Below are positions 26,088-35,006 of a stretch of DNA of 64,000 nucleotides, piece after piece (the first letter of the stretch is position 1; every line of letters begins with the position of its first letter). The DNA lies in the NCBI GenBank assembly GCA_900541965.1, contig UQLN01000013.1, forward strand, positions 25,987 through 89,986. The letters run 5' to 3'. Source of the DNA: an uncultured Parabacteroides sp. (GTDB lineage Bacteria > Bacteroidota > Bacteroidia > Bacteroidales > Tannerellaceae). Both the position numbers and the translations under genes were made by a program. The notes under the pieces are model-generated. The model made no database searches. It saw only the letters and a list, made by a program, of their open reading frames with translations, and was not told where the DNA came from.

Positions 26088-28436
26088 TTAGTTCGCCGGT
26101 TGTTGGTACATCAGCGTTTTTTTTGCCTGCGACAAAGAAGGAGGCGTACTGCTTTTGGATACGGCTCTGCCTTTATTCGGTTTATTGCTCATGACATAAT
26201 GGATGGTCGCTCCATTCTTTATATCATCGTAAGTGAAGTATGATTTGTCATATTCTTTTCCGTTCAGCAACATTTTCTTTATATACACATTTTCTGCCGA
26301 CCAGTTTTCTGTGGTAACCCGGATATCCTTTCCGTTAAACATATGTAATGTGACTTCCGGCAAAGTAGGCGAACCTATGTTGTAAATATTGCTGGAAGGT
26401 GCGGTCGGATAGAAGCCCATCGTATTGAACAGGTACCATGCCGACATTTGCCCGCAATCATCGTTGCCGCTAAGGGAACCCGGTTCGTTACCATAGAAAG
26501 AATCGGATACCGTGCGAATCCATTTCTGGCATTTCCAGGGCTGACGGATATAATTGTACAGATAGATTACTTGATGGCAAGGTTCGTTCCCATGCCAGTA
26601 TGCACCGATACGTCCCTGGATGTCGTGAGCTCCCGGAATATCATCCGGCAGTTCGATTGTAAACATCGAATCCAGACGGGCTGTAAATAATTTTTGTCCC
26701 ATGGCATTGATATAGCCCTGTACATCCTGAGGAACATACCAGGTATATTGCATCGTGAATCCTTCCGTAATATCTCCCCAGCCGTTAACAGAGCCCGGTC
26801 CCTGATAAGCTATCGGAGCAAACGGTGTTCGCCACTTTCCCTGGCTGTCGCGTCCGCGCATATATTTTGTTTCCGGGTCAATCAGGTTCTGATAGGAAAG
26901 AGAACGGTTCAGGAAATAGGCATAGTCTTCCATTTTGCCTAACTTCTTTGCCGCTTGTGCAATACAATAATCATCATAAGCATATTCCAGCGTTTTGGAT
27001 ACGGATTCTTTTTCTTTGTCGAACGGAACCCAACCCAGTTGGCAATATTCCGGCAGGCAATCATAATTCGGGTTCATGGCAGTAGTTTTCATTGCTTCGT
27101 AAGCCCGTTCGTAATCGAATCCCGGAATTTCTTTTACAATCATGTCGGCAAGCACGGAAACAGCGTGATAACCAATCATACACCAGGTTTCGTTTCCATA
27201 GAATGACCAGATAGGGAGCATATGTTCCACACTCTTGTCATAGTGGGCGAGCATGGATTTGGCAATATCCGCATTAATATCGGGATGTACCAGGTTTAAT
27301 AACGGATGGAAGGCGCGATAGGTATCCCATAAAGAGAAGGTTGTATAATTGGTGAATCCGTCTGCTTTCTGGATATTCTTGTCCAATCCCCGGAATTGTC
27401 CGTCTGCATCCTGAAAAATAAAGGGGTGCAGGAAACAATGGTATACAGATGTATAGAATGTCTCTTTTTGCTTTTGGTCTCCTTTGGCTTCGAAACGCGC
27501 GAGTTCTTTATTCCAGAGTTTTTGACCTTCTGCTTTCAGTTGGTCGAAGCTTTTTCCATCCAACTCTTTCAGGTTCAGCTTGGCACCGTTGGTACTAACC
27601 CCCGAGATAGCCGTTTTGACGGTTATCTGTTCGTTTGCCTTTGTTGCGAAGCGGATGCAGCATTTGATATCTTCTCCCCAGGTTTCCATTGTACTGCGAA
27701 AGCGGCTGGTGTTGTATTTTACCGGAACGCTGTCCTGGTAGAAACAGAAATCTTTAATAGGTTTGGAAAATACGGCTGTAAAATAAATATGGCGTTCCGG
27801 TCCCCAACCTTTTACCAACTTGTATCCTGTCAGTGTAGAATCGTTTTCTAACCGGATATTTGCCCATTTGCATTTTTGCCATAAAGTATGCTTTAAATCC
27901 AATAAGATAAAAGCATCTTCGGATGCCGGATAGGTGAAACGTAACATACCGCTGCGAACGCCGGAAGTCATTTCTGCTTTTACACCGTAATCCAATAAGT
28001 TCACGGCATAGTAGTTGGGTTCTGCCCATTCCTGCTCGTGGCTGTAGCGGGAACGGTATCCGTTATCCGGATTTTCATGTGTTCCTGGATTCAGGTGGAC
28101 AGTTCCCGTACCCGGCATAAATAAGAAGTCGCCCAGGTCGGGTATGCCTGTCCCGCTGAGATGGGTCAGGCTGAATCCCAATAAAGTCTTATGATCATAC
28201 TTATAGCCGGCAGCAGCATCATAATAATCGAAATCCGTATCCGGACTGATCTGGATACCGCCGAAAGGCAGTTGGGCTCCCGGATACACATTCCCGAAAC
28301 CGGAAGTTCCTACCAGCGGTTTGACATAACGGGTAAGAGGTGCGTCCTCCTGGTTGTTGGCAAAGCTGCTAACCTGGCTTGCACATAAAACCATCCCGGC
28401 ACATAAAAATGTTCTTGAAATTTTAGATAGTAACAT
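26088..28436 (-). CDS. GH92 alpha-mannosidase
   Basis: A 782-residue secreted exo-alpha-mannosidase with signal peptide 1-26. The N-terminal beta-sandwich carries YVKPLVGTSGFGNVYPGAQL and PFGGIQISPDT, and the (alpha/alpha)6 barrel carries TTFSLWDTYRAFHPL. The catalytic acid lies in HGNEPCHQ (Glu618) and the base region in SGNDDCGQMSAWY. GH92 enzymes are Ca2+-dependent and remove alpha-1,2/1,3-linked mannose, commonly from high-mannose N-glycans. The gene follows the sigma factor gene on the minus strand (142-bp gap) and faces the ABC-F gene. With the GH18 and second GH92 it makes a coherent N-glycan set. Confidence 0.94.
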   Translation of the reverse strand: MLLSKISRTFLCAGMVLCASQVSSFANNQEDAPLTRYVKPLVGTSGFGNVYPGAQLPFGGIQISPDTDFDYYDAAAGYKYDHKTLLGFSLTHLSGTGIPDLGDFLFMPGTGTVHLNPGTHENPDNGYRSRYSHEQEWAEPNYYAVNLLDYGVKAEMTSGVRSGMLRFTYPASEDAFILLDLKHTLWQKCKWANIRLENDSTLTGYKLVKGWGPERHIYFTAVFSKPIKDFCFYQDSVPVKYNTSRFRSTMETWGEDIKCCIRFATKANEQITVKTAISGVSTNGAKLNLKELDGKSFDQLKAEGQKLWNKELARFEAKGDQKQKETFYTSVYHCFLHPFIFQDADGQFRGLDKNIQKADGFTNYTTFSLWDTYRAFHPLLNLVHPDINADIAKSMLAHYDKSVEHMLPIWSFYGNETWCMIGYHAVSVLADMIVKEIPGFDYERAYEAMKTTAMNPNYDCLPEYCQLGWVPFDKEKESVSKTLEYAYDDYCIAQAAKKLGKMEDYAYFLNRSLSYQNLIDPETKYMRGRDSQGKWRTPFAPIAYQGPGSVNGWGDITEGFTMQYTWYVPQDVQGYINAMGQKLFTARLDSMFTIELPDDIPGAHDIQGRIGAYWHGNEPCHQVIYLYNYIRQPWKCQKWIRTVSDSFYGNEPGSLSGNDDCGQMSAWYLFNTMGFYPTAPSSNIYNIGSPTLPEVTLHMFNGKDIRVTTENWSAENVYIKKMLLNGKEYDKSYFTYDDIKNGATIHYVMSNKPNKGRAVSKSSTPPSLSQAKKTLMYQQPAN

Positions 28437-28577
28437 AGGTTATAATGAATTGATAAATTTAACTTCTACCATAAAAAATGTATCTCCTTTTTTAGAAGGA
28501 TTATATTAAAGGAGGTGAACGGATAAAATGGATTTTTTAGATAAGGACGCCGCAAACTTACTGATAATTTTTTATAA

Positions 28578-29153
28578 TCAGTAGTTCAAAAGCCAGATTA
28601 ATAACGCCACCGGTAAATAATCTTTTAAATCCGCCCGGAGGGATTGGAGTGCTTTTTCGATGTGCTTTTCCGCTGTCCGGGGGGAAATTTCGAGCTCTTC
28701 TGCAATTTGAGCGGCTGTTTTATTTTCAAAACGGCTCATTATAAATACTTTTTTTCGTTGTGGAGGCAATTTTTCCAGCGCTTTCTCTATCATTTCGCTT
28801 AATTCCGATTCTACGAAATATTCCCATGTCAATGAGCAGCCCGTGTCTCCTTCTTTTAAAATTTTCTTTTGATATTCGGTCTGTACGTGCAAATGCTCTA
28901 TATAGTTGAGGCAACGGTTCCGGACCGATGTAAATAAGTAGCCTTTGAGATAAAGTTCGGCATCGAGCATTTCGCGCTTCTCCCAGAGAGAAGCGAAGAC
29001 ATCGTTGACGATGTCTTCGGAGTTTTCTATAGAACTCAAAAATTGATTTGCATATACTACCAGCCCGGAATAATATTGATTGAAGAGGAGAGAAAAGCTT
29101 GACACATCTCCTCTTCTAATACTTTTCATAAAATCCCGATCAGCTATCTCCAT
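28578..29153 (-). CDS. ECF sigma-70 factor (Bacteroidetes type)
   Basis: A 191-residue RNA-polymerase sigma factor starting MEIADRDFMKSIRRGDVSSF; an in-frame start 22 codons upstream gives a hydrophobic leader unlike the family and is rejected. Region 2 contains FNQYYSGLVVYANQFLSSIE and DIVNDVFASLWEKRE. Region 4 contains EKALEKLPPQRKKVFIMSRF and TAAQIAEELEISPRTAEKHI. The C-terminus ends in a hydrophobic stretch (LPVALLIWLLNY). It is transcribed divergently from a FecR anti-sigma gene 141 bp away, which is followed by an STN-containing SusC. In such cell-surface signalling systems substrate uptake by the SusC activates the sigma factor, probably for the flanking operons. Confidence 0.93.
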   Translation of the reverse strand: MEIADRDFMKSIRRGDVSSFSLLFNQYYSGLVVYANQFLSSIENSEDIVNDVFASLWEKREMLDAELYLKGYLFTSVRNRCLNYIEHLHVQTEYQKKILKEGDTGCSLTWEYFVESELSEMIEKALEKLPPQRKKVFIMSRFENKTAAQIAEELEISPRTAEKHIEKALQSLRADLKDYLPVALLIWLLNY

Positions 29154-29294
29154 GCTTGATTTAAAATTATTTACAACTGCAAAGATATGAGATTTGAAAA
29201 TATTCTTGAGAAAAAACAAAAAAAAACAGGATTTGGAGTACGTACTTCGGCAAACATACCTGTTTTGGTATATGTAAAGGACAAAAAAGATAAA

Positions 29295-30236
29295 ATGGAT
29301 TTGAAGAATAAAGACAGTTTACAGGAAGCGATAACTCTGCTGAATGAAATGAAGGCAGTGGATAAGGAAAAGGGGCATGAACGTTTTATGGCATACATTT
29401 CCCGTAACCGGAAATCGAAACAGCAACGACTATGGATGCGTGTCCGTTGGGTGGCTGCGGTATTGATACCTGTACTGTTACTTGTTAATATCGGACTGGA
29501 GTTGTCGAAAAGGCCTTTGGATAATCCTTTTTTGAAACATGTGTATGAACCTGTGGAAGTGGTGGCTATGAACGGGACAAAAGTGTTCTACACATTACCG
29601 GACAGTTCAACTGTCTGGCTTCGTAGCGGGACACGGTTGGTGTATGATAAAAACATGCAGGAAGCAAAGGAACGCAGAGTCCAGATAGAAGGAGAAGCTT
29701 ATTTTGATATTTACAAGAATCCGGAGAAACCTTTTTATGTCGGTCTGAAAAATCTGGATGTGAGGGTAACCGGTACGGAATTTAATTGTAGCACCGACTA
29801 TCAGGATGCTTTGCGGGTGACTTTGACGGAAGGACATGTTGAGATGCAACAGCGTCTGAAAAGTGGAAAAACCGTTCTGGCATCATTGACTCCGGGACAA
29901 TATTTCAATTACGATACGAAGAAAAATTCGTTTAAGGTACAGGAAATAGATGTCCGGAAACAGATCGGATGGAAAGACAACTATATGTTATTCGACAATG
30001 ACCTGATGAGTGATGTGGTAGAAAATATATCCCATTGGTATGGCGTGGAGATTATTCTGAAAGACAAGGAAATTGCCAATATGCGTTTTACGGCTCACTT
30101 TGAAGACCTGAGGTTGAACCAGGTTATCGATATACTGGAACTGTCATCTAATCTATCTTCTACTTATCACCATGGAAAGATTGACAAAAATGGGAATGTG
30201 ATAAAAGACAAGTGGATATTGGAACTGAAAAAATAG
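29295..30236 (+). CDS. FecR-family anti-sigma factor
   Basis: A single-pass inner-membrane protein of 313 residues, starting MDLKNKDSLQEAITLLNEMK; an upstream in-frame ATG at 29187 would add 36 unlikely residues. One TM segment (about 50-70, VRWVAAVLIPVLLLVNIGLE) separates the cytoplasmic sigma-binding part from the periplasmic FecR domain (about 90-220: VYTLPDSSTVWLRSGTRLVY type, GEAYFDIYKNPEKPFYV, VTGTEFNCS). A C-terminal DUF4974-like STN-interacting domain is about 235-310 (DVVENISHWYGVEI, HFEDLRLNQVIDILE). It pairs with the divergent ECF sigma and with the STN domain of the SusC that starts 38 bp after its stop. Confidence 0.92.
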   Translation: MDLKNKDSLQEAITLLNEMKAVDKEKGHERFMAYISRNRKSKQQRLWMRVRWVAAVLIPVLLLVNIGLELSKRPLDNPFLKHVYEPVEVVAMNGTKVFYTLPDSSTVWLRSGTRLVYDKNMQEAKERRVQIEGEAYFDIYKNPEKPFYVGLKNLDVRVTGTEFNCSTDYQDALRVTLTEGHVEMQQRLKSGKTVLASLTPGQYFNYDTKKNSFKVQEIDVRKQIGWKDNYMLFDNDLMSDVVENISHWYGVEIILKDKEIANMRFTAHFEDLRLNQVIDILELSSNLSSTYHHGKIDKNGNVIKDKWILELKK

Positions 30237-30274
30237 AGATATCATTTATTAATTTAATGTCTAATCGATTGAAA

Positions 30275-33200
30275 ATGAAAAAAGTGCCATTTTTATCGTG
30301 TTTTTTTAATAATTCACGATGTAAATCATTGGCAGCGACATTACTACTAAGTAGTTTTACAGCGCTGTCTGCAGCTCAGGGAATTACGCTGCAAGAACAA
30401 GGAACACCGATTCACGAAGTTGTAAAGAAAATCGAACAACAGAGCGGACTTTCTTTTGTCTACAACAATTCGGTATTAAACAATAACCGGAAAGTGAATG
30501 TACGGGTTGATAATGCAACTATCGACCAGGTAATGGATCAATTGCTGGCAAATACAGGATTGTCTTATACTGTTAAAGAAAAGAACCTTGTTATCTACAA
30601 ATCTAATTCGTCAGATGGTGTAAACCAGGAAAAACGAACTGTTACAGGTTTGGTCCAGGATAAGAGCCATGTTCCTGTAATCGGTGCCACAGTAATGGTG
30701 GATGGTACGACTACGGGTGTTGTGACAGACATCGATGGTAAGTATTCTATCACTGTTCCGGCTGGGAAAAACCGTTTGTCTTTCTCCTATATCGGCTATG
30801 CGAAAGCAAATATCGATATTAATGACCAGTCTGTTATTAACGTGACTTTGTTTGAAGAAGCCGTTAATATGCAGGAAGTCGTAGTGGTTGGTTATAACAC
30901 GGTAAAACGTGGGCAGATAACCGGTGCGGTAGAAATGATTAAAAATGAAAAGATTGCTAACGAAACATCTGCTGCATTGGAAGACCGCCTGCAAGGTAAA
31001 GTTCCCGGTTTGATGATTTCTACCGGTTCGGGACAACCGGGTAGTAGCGATGTTAAGATCCGTATCCGTGGTACAGGTTCTATCAACGGTTCTAACACGC
31101 CTCTGTATATATTGGATGGTGTGATGATTGAACCGGCACAGTTCGCTTCATTGAATAATGATGATATTGCAGATATACAGGTATTGAAAGATGCTTCTGC
31201 CACAGCTATTTACGGCTCACGCGGTTCAAATGGTGTGATCGTAATTACCAGCAAACGTGGTAAAGAAGGAAAAACACAGGTAAGTTATAACCTGAAGTTG
31301 GGAACTTCTATCCTGCGTGACCCGAAAAGCCGTATGATGACAGGCGAGGAAAACATCTTGTACCAGACTTATTGTGCGGAACAGAATCCCAATTCAAAAC
31401 AATTTCCGTTGATGCGTTTGCTTAGCCTGGAAAATAAAGAAAAATCAGGTACGATTTCAGGAAGCGAATTGGATGAACTGAATGCCGGAAGAGGTCGCTT
31501 GTCTACAGCCCGTAGTACGAATACCGACTGGATTGATGAAATGACTCACAACGGTTTCACTATGGAACATAATGTATCTGTAGCAGGTGGTTCGGAAAAA
31601 ACGAAGTTCTTTGCTTCCGGTTCTTTCCTGAAACAGGATGGTATTCTGAAAGAGTCAGGCATGACCCGTTATTCCGGACGTATCAATTTAGACCATAAAA
31701 TCAATAATATCTTTGATTTTGGTGTAAGTGCTAATGTCGGTTATACGGATTCTAAATTCTCTGACCCGGATTATGACCAGAGTGGCAACCGTACCAGTTG
31801 GCAGAACCCTTGGTTCACAGCCCTGCTGGCGTATCCGTATGAAACTCCGGACGATTGGTTCAATGGAGATAACCCGACATTGATTACAAAATATTTCCAT
31901 AGAAATAAAGGGCTGCTGCGTTTGGTCGGCTCTGCTTACTTAAACATCCATTTCACAGACTGGTTGCGTTTCAAAACGAACTTCGGTATCGACTACTACG
32001 GACGCAAGACTACCACTACATTGGACCGTGAACATCCGAAGGCTGTAAGCAACAAAGGGTATATGTCTCAGGCGACATCCGATATGCGCCGTTATACATG
32101 GACCAATACATTGAATTTCATGAAGACATTCAATGATGTTCATTCTGTATCGGGTGTTGCTGGTTTTGAATTGTATGATGGAATTTATTCCGCATTCAAC
32201 CAGACCGGTTATGATTTGGACCCGTTCATGATGGATTCTCCTGCCGGTATCGGCGATAAAACAGGTTCTTCCAGCAATCCTCCTTCTATCGGTGGTAGCA
32301 AAACGCACAGTAACCTGATGTCTTTCTTCACACAGTGGAACTATACATATAATAACAGATACAACTTGTCGGCAAGTGTTCGTTATGACGAATCATCCAA
32401 GTTCATGGGTAGTAACAAAGGTGCTGCTTTCTGGTCGGCAGGTGCAGCATGGGATATGAGCCGTGAAGATTTCATGAGCCAGTTTAATAACCTGGATCAG
32501 TTGAAGCTTCGTGTTAGCTATGGTACGACAGGAAACCAGGATGGTATCAGTGACTTCGGAACACGCAACGGTTATTCGAAAACGGCTTATAACCAGAGCC
32601 CGGGCTACTATCATAGTATTTTGGGTAATGCGGATTTGATGTGGGAAACATCTGCCCAGTTTGACTTGGGTGCGGATTTGCGTATGTTCGACAACCGTTT
32701 GAACGCTTCTGTTGACTTCTATGTGAAGAATACAAAAGACTTGTTGATGGATAAGAAGATTTCACAAACTTCAGGTTTTAGCGAAATCAAAACAAATGCA
32801 GGGTCTATCCGTAATACGGGTGTCGAATTGGCTATCAACGGTACTCCTGTCCGTACAAAAGATTTCGAATGGAATATTGGTGCGAATATCACATTCAACA
32901 AAAACCAGATTACCGACCTGGGTACTTGGGCAAATGCCGATAACAAATTTATCAATGGCGACTATTTGTATGAAGTAGGTAAATCTTTGGGTACCTGGTA
33001 TATGGTTGAATGGGCTGGTGTAAACCCGGCAACCGGCGAAGTTTGGTTCTATGACCAGAAAGGCGGCAAGACTGAAAATATTTCGGAAGCTCCTTTTGTA
33101 GACAAGTTCAAATCTTCTGAAGTGCCAATCTTCGGTGGTTTCGAAACAAACTTCAATTATAAAGGCATTGCTTTGGCTGCAAACTTTACGTATGCATTGA

Positions 33201-33595
33201 ATTATTACATCATGAATGCTACCCGTTGGTATGTGGATAACCATAATTTCAACGGAAACAAACCGGCTTATATGTTGACAATGTGGAGACAGGAGGGTGA
33301 TATCACCAATGTTCCCCGTTTCGACGCTCAGAACAATCCGAGCCCGTGGGCATCACAGTTCCTTGAAAATGCGTCATATCTGCGTTTGAAGACTTTGCGT
33401 GTTTCTTATACTCCGTCTCGTAAATTACTGGATAAGATGAAAATATTTAGCTCTGCAAACATTTTCTGCCAGGGAGAAAACTTGTTTACAGTTACAAAAT
33501 ATACAGGTATGGACCCGGAAGTAAGTGGCGACACAGACTACATGTCTTATCCGACACCTGTTGCTGTAACATTCGGTATTAATGTTAATTTTTAA
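30275..33595 (+). CDS. SusC-like TonB-dependent receptor with N-terminal STN signalling domain
   Basis: An outer-membrane importer of about 1106 residues. I chose the ATG giving MKKVPFLSCFFNNS; ATGs at 30257 and 30212 are alternatives. After the signal peptide (cleavage near LSAAQG) comes an STN domain (ITLQEQGTPIHEVVKKIEQQ through NTGLSYTVKEKNLVIY). A carboxypeptidase-like domain (VTGLVQDKSHVPVIGATVMV) and the linker ANIDINDQSVINVTLFEEAV follow. The plug carries MQEVVVVGYNTVKRGQITGA, IRIRGTGSI and SATAIYGSRGSNGVI, and the barrel ends FGINVNF. STN domains contact FecR, so this protein both imports and signals. SusD follows 27 bp downstream. Confidence 0.95.
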   Translation: MKKVPFLSCFFNNSRCKSLAATLLLSSFTALSAAQGITLQEQGTPIHEVVKKIEQQSGLSFVYNNSVLNNNRKVNVRVDNATIDQVMDQLLANTGLSYTVKEKNLVIYKSNSSDGVNQEKRTVTGLVQDKSHVPVIGATVMVDGTTTGVVTDIDGKYSITVPAGKNRLSFSYIGYAKANIDINDQSVINVTLFEEAVNMQEVVVVGYNTVKRGQITGAVEMIKNEKIANETSAALEDRLQGKVPGLMISTGSGQPGSSDVKIRIRGTGSINGSNTPLYILDGVMIEPAQFASLNNDDIADIQVLKDASATAIYGSRGSNGVIVITSKRGKEGKTQVSYNLKLGTSILRDPKSRMMTGEENILYQTYCAEQNPNSKQFPLMRLLSLENKEKSGTISGSELDELNAGRGRLSTARSTNTDWIDEMTHNGFTMEHNVSVAGGSEKTKFFASGSFLKQDGILKESGMTRYSGRINLDHKINNIFDFGVSANVGYTDSKFSDPDYDQSGNRTSWQNPWFTALLAYPYETPDDWFNGDNPTLITKYFHRNKGLLRLVGSAYLNIHFTDWLRFKTNFGIDYYGRKTTTTLDREHPKAVSNKGYMSQATSDMRRYTWTNTLNFMKTFNDVHSVSGVAGFELYDGIYSAFNQTGYDLDPFMMDSPAGIGDKTGSSSNPPSIGGSKTHSNLMSFFTQWNYTYNNRYNLSASVRYDESSKFMGSNKGAAFWSAGAAWDMSREDFMSQFNNLDQLKLRVSYGTTGNQDGISDFGTRNGYSKTAYNQSPGYYHSILGNADLMWETSAQFDLGADLRMFDNRLNASVDFYVKNTKDLLMDKKISQTSGFSEIKTNAGSIRNTGVELAINGTPVRTKDFEWNIGANITFNKNQITDLGTWANADNKFINGDYLYEVGKSLGTWYMVEWAGVNPATGEVWFYDQKGGKTENISEAPFVDKFKSSEVPIFGGFETNFNYKGIALAANFTYALNYYIMNATRWYVDNHNFNGNKPAYMLTMWRQEGDITNVPRFDAQNNPSPWASQFLENASYLRLKTLRVSYTPSRKLLDKMKIFSSANIFCQGENLFTVTKYTGMDPEVSGDTDYMSYPTPVAVTFGINVNF

Positions 33596-33622
33596 TCGCT
33601 AATATCATTAATGAGAATAAAA

Positions 33623-34993
33623 ATGAAATCAATATATAAAAGCTTTATAATAGCTGGTATAGCTGCAATGTCGACATCTTGTAACTATACAGATTTAAAT
33701 CCGACTGACCAGGTGGACGATGATGCAGTGTTCAGTTCCATCTCTTCTTTGGAACAGGTCGTAAACGGTGCATATGCTAAAATATCCGTGACACAGATGA
33801 TTCGTATGTCGTCTATTTTGTCTGATGATGTATTGAAAGGCGGCCAGAACGGTGGAGCCAGCGACGATACGTTCCAATGGACTTATACCGCTTCTACCGG
33901 CGACCATAATGACCTTTGGTCTAAGGAATACGTGGTAATCAATCTGGTGAACCGTATCCTCGAAGGCGCTGAAAACCTGCAAGCTACTACGGATGCCGAT
34001 AAAGCAAGCCTGAATAACAGTATCGGTACGGCCAAGTTCCTGCGTGCATATAATAATCTGGAACTCCTGTTGTTTTTCTCTGATATAGAGAAAGGTGATT
34101 CCTATGGCATTCCTTATACATTCAAACCGGTTGTTCTGGAAACTCCGGGGCGTAATACGGTAAACGAATGCTTCGGTTATATGATTAAAGACCTGGAAGA
34201 AGCATTGCCGTTGTTGAAACAGACTACTCCGGAAGATCCCGTATATGTTTCCCAGACTGCCGTTAAAGCTCTGCTGGCACGTATCTATCTGTATATGAAA
34301 GATTATACGAAGGCTTATAACTATGCATCTGAAGCTTTGAAAGAAAAGCCTCTTGCAGAAATGGATAAATATGCCGAAATTTGGAGCGATAAAAGTAATG
34401 ATGACGTTATCTGGAAACTAAAAAGACTGGTGGGGGATGAAACAATCGGTACTATTTACTGGAGTGCGGATAATAGTAGCGCTTTTGAACCGTCTGAAGC
34501 CCTGATTAACAGCTTCGATGCAAAGGATATTCGTTTAAATATTTTTATCGGCGATGGTGTAGACCGTGATGGTGTTCCTGTAAAACGGATGAATAAGTAC
34601 AAAGGTACAACGGCTAATGTAGGGCTGGCAGATGGAAAAATGCTTCGTTCTTCTGAAATGTTGTTGATTATGGCTGAGGCGAAAGCTCAGACAAACCTGA
34701 AAGATGCGAGTGATTTATTGAATACGCTGCGTGCACAACGTATCGAAGGATGGGTGGACACGGAGTATACGACTAAAGATGAATTTACCAAGCAATTATT
34801 ACTGGAACGTCGCAGAGAGTTGTGTTTCGAAGGACACCGTTTCTTCGATATGAGACGTTACCAGCAACCAATAACCAAGGTGTCCATTAAAAAGACACTG
34901 GAAGTCGGAAACCATCGTTGGATTATGCCGATACCTCTGGCAGAAATGCAAGGTAATCCGGTAATAGCCGGACAACAGAACCCTGGTTATTAA
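33623..34993 (+). CDS. SusD-like nutrient-binding lipoprotein
   Basis: A surface lipoprotein of about 456 residues that caps the preceding SusC. The start gives MKSIYKSFIIAGIAAMSTSC; an ATG four codons upstream is also possible. The lipobox is STSC. TPR-like N-terminal region features include SSISSLEQVVNGAYAKISVT and FLRAYNNLELLLFF. The SusD/RagB C-terminal signature includes LLERRRELCFEGHRFFDMRR and the terminal GNPVIAGQQNPGY. It binds the glycan at the cell surface and delivers it to SusC. The GH92-BSP fusion gene starts 13 bp downstream in the same operon, so the ligand is probably a mannosylated glycoprotein fragment. Confidence 0.94.
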   Translation: MKSIYKSFIIAGIAAMSTSCNYTDLNPTDQVDDDAVFSSISSLEQVVNGAYAKISVTQMIRMSSILSDDVLKGGQNGGASDDTFQWTYTASTGDHNDLWSKEYVVINLVNRILEGAENLQATTDADKASLNNSIGTAKFLRAYNNLELLLFFSDIEKGDSYGIPYTFKPVVLETPGRNTVNECFGYMIKDLEEALPLLKQTTPEDPVYVSQTAVKALLARIYLYMKDYTKAYNYASEALKEKPLAEMDKYAEIWSDKSNDDVIWKLKRLVGDETIGTIYWSADNSSAFEPSEALINSFDAKDIRLNIFIGDGVDRDGVPVKRMNKYKGTTANVGLADGKMLRSSEMLLIMAEAKAQTNLKDASDLLNTLRAQRIEGWVDTEYTTKDEFTKQLLLERRRELCFEGHRFFDMRRYQQPITKVSIKKTLEVGNHRWIMPIPLAEMQGNPVIAGQQNPGY

Positions 34994-35006
34994 TTTTTAG
35001 ACTTAT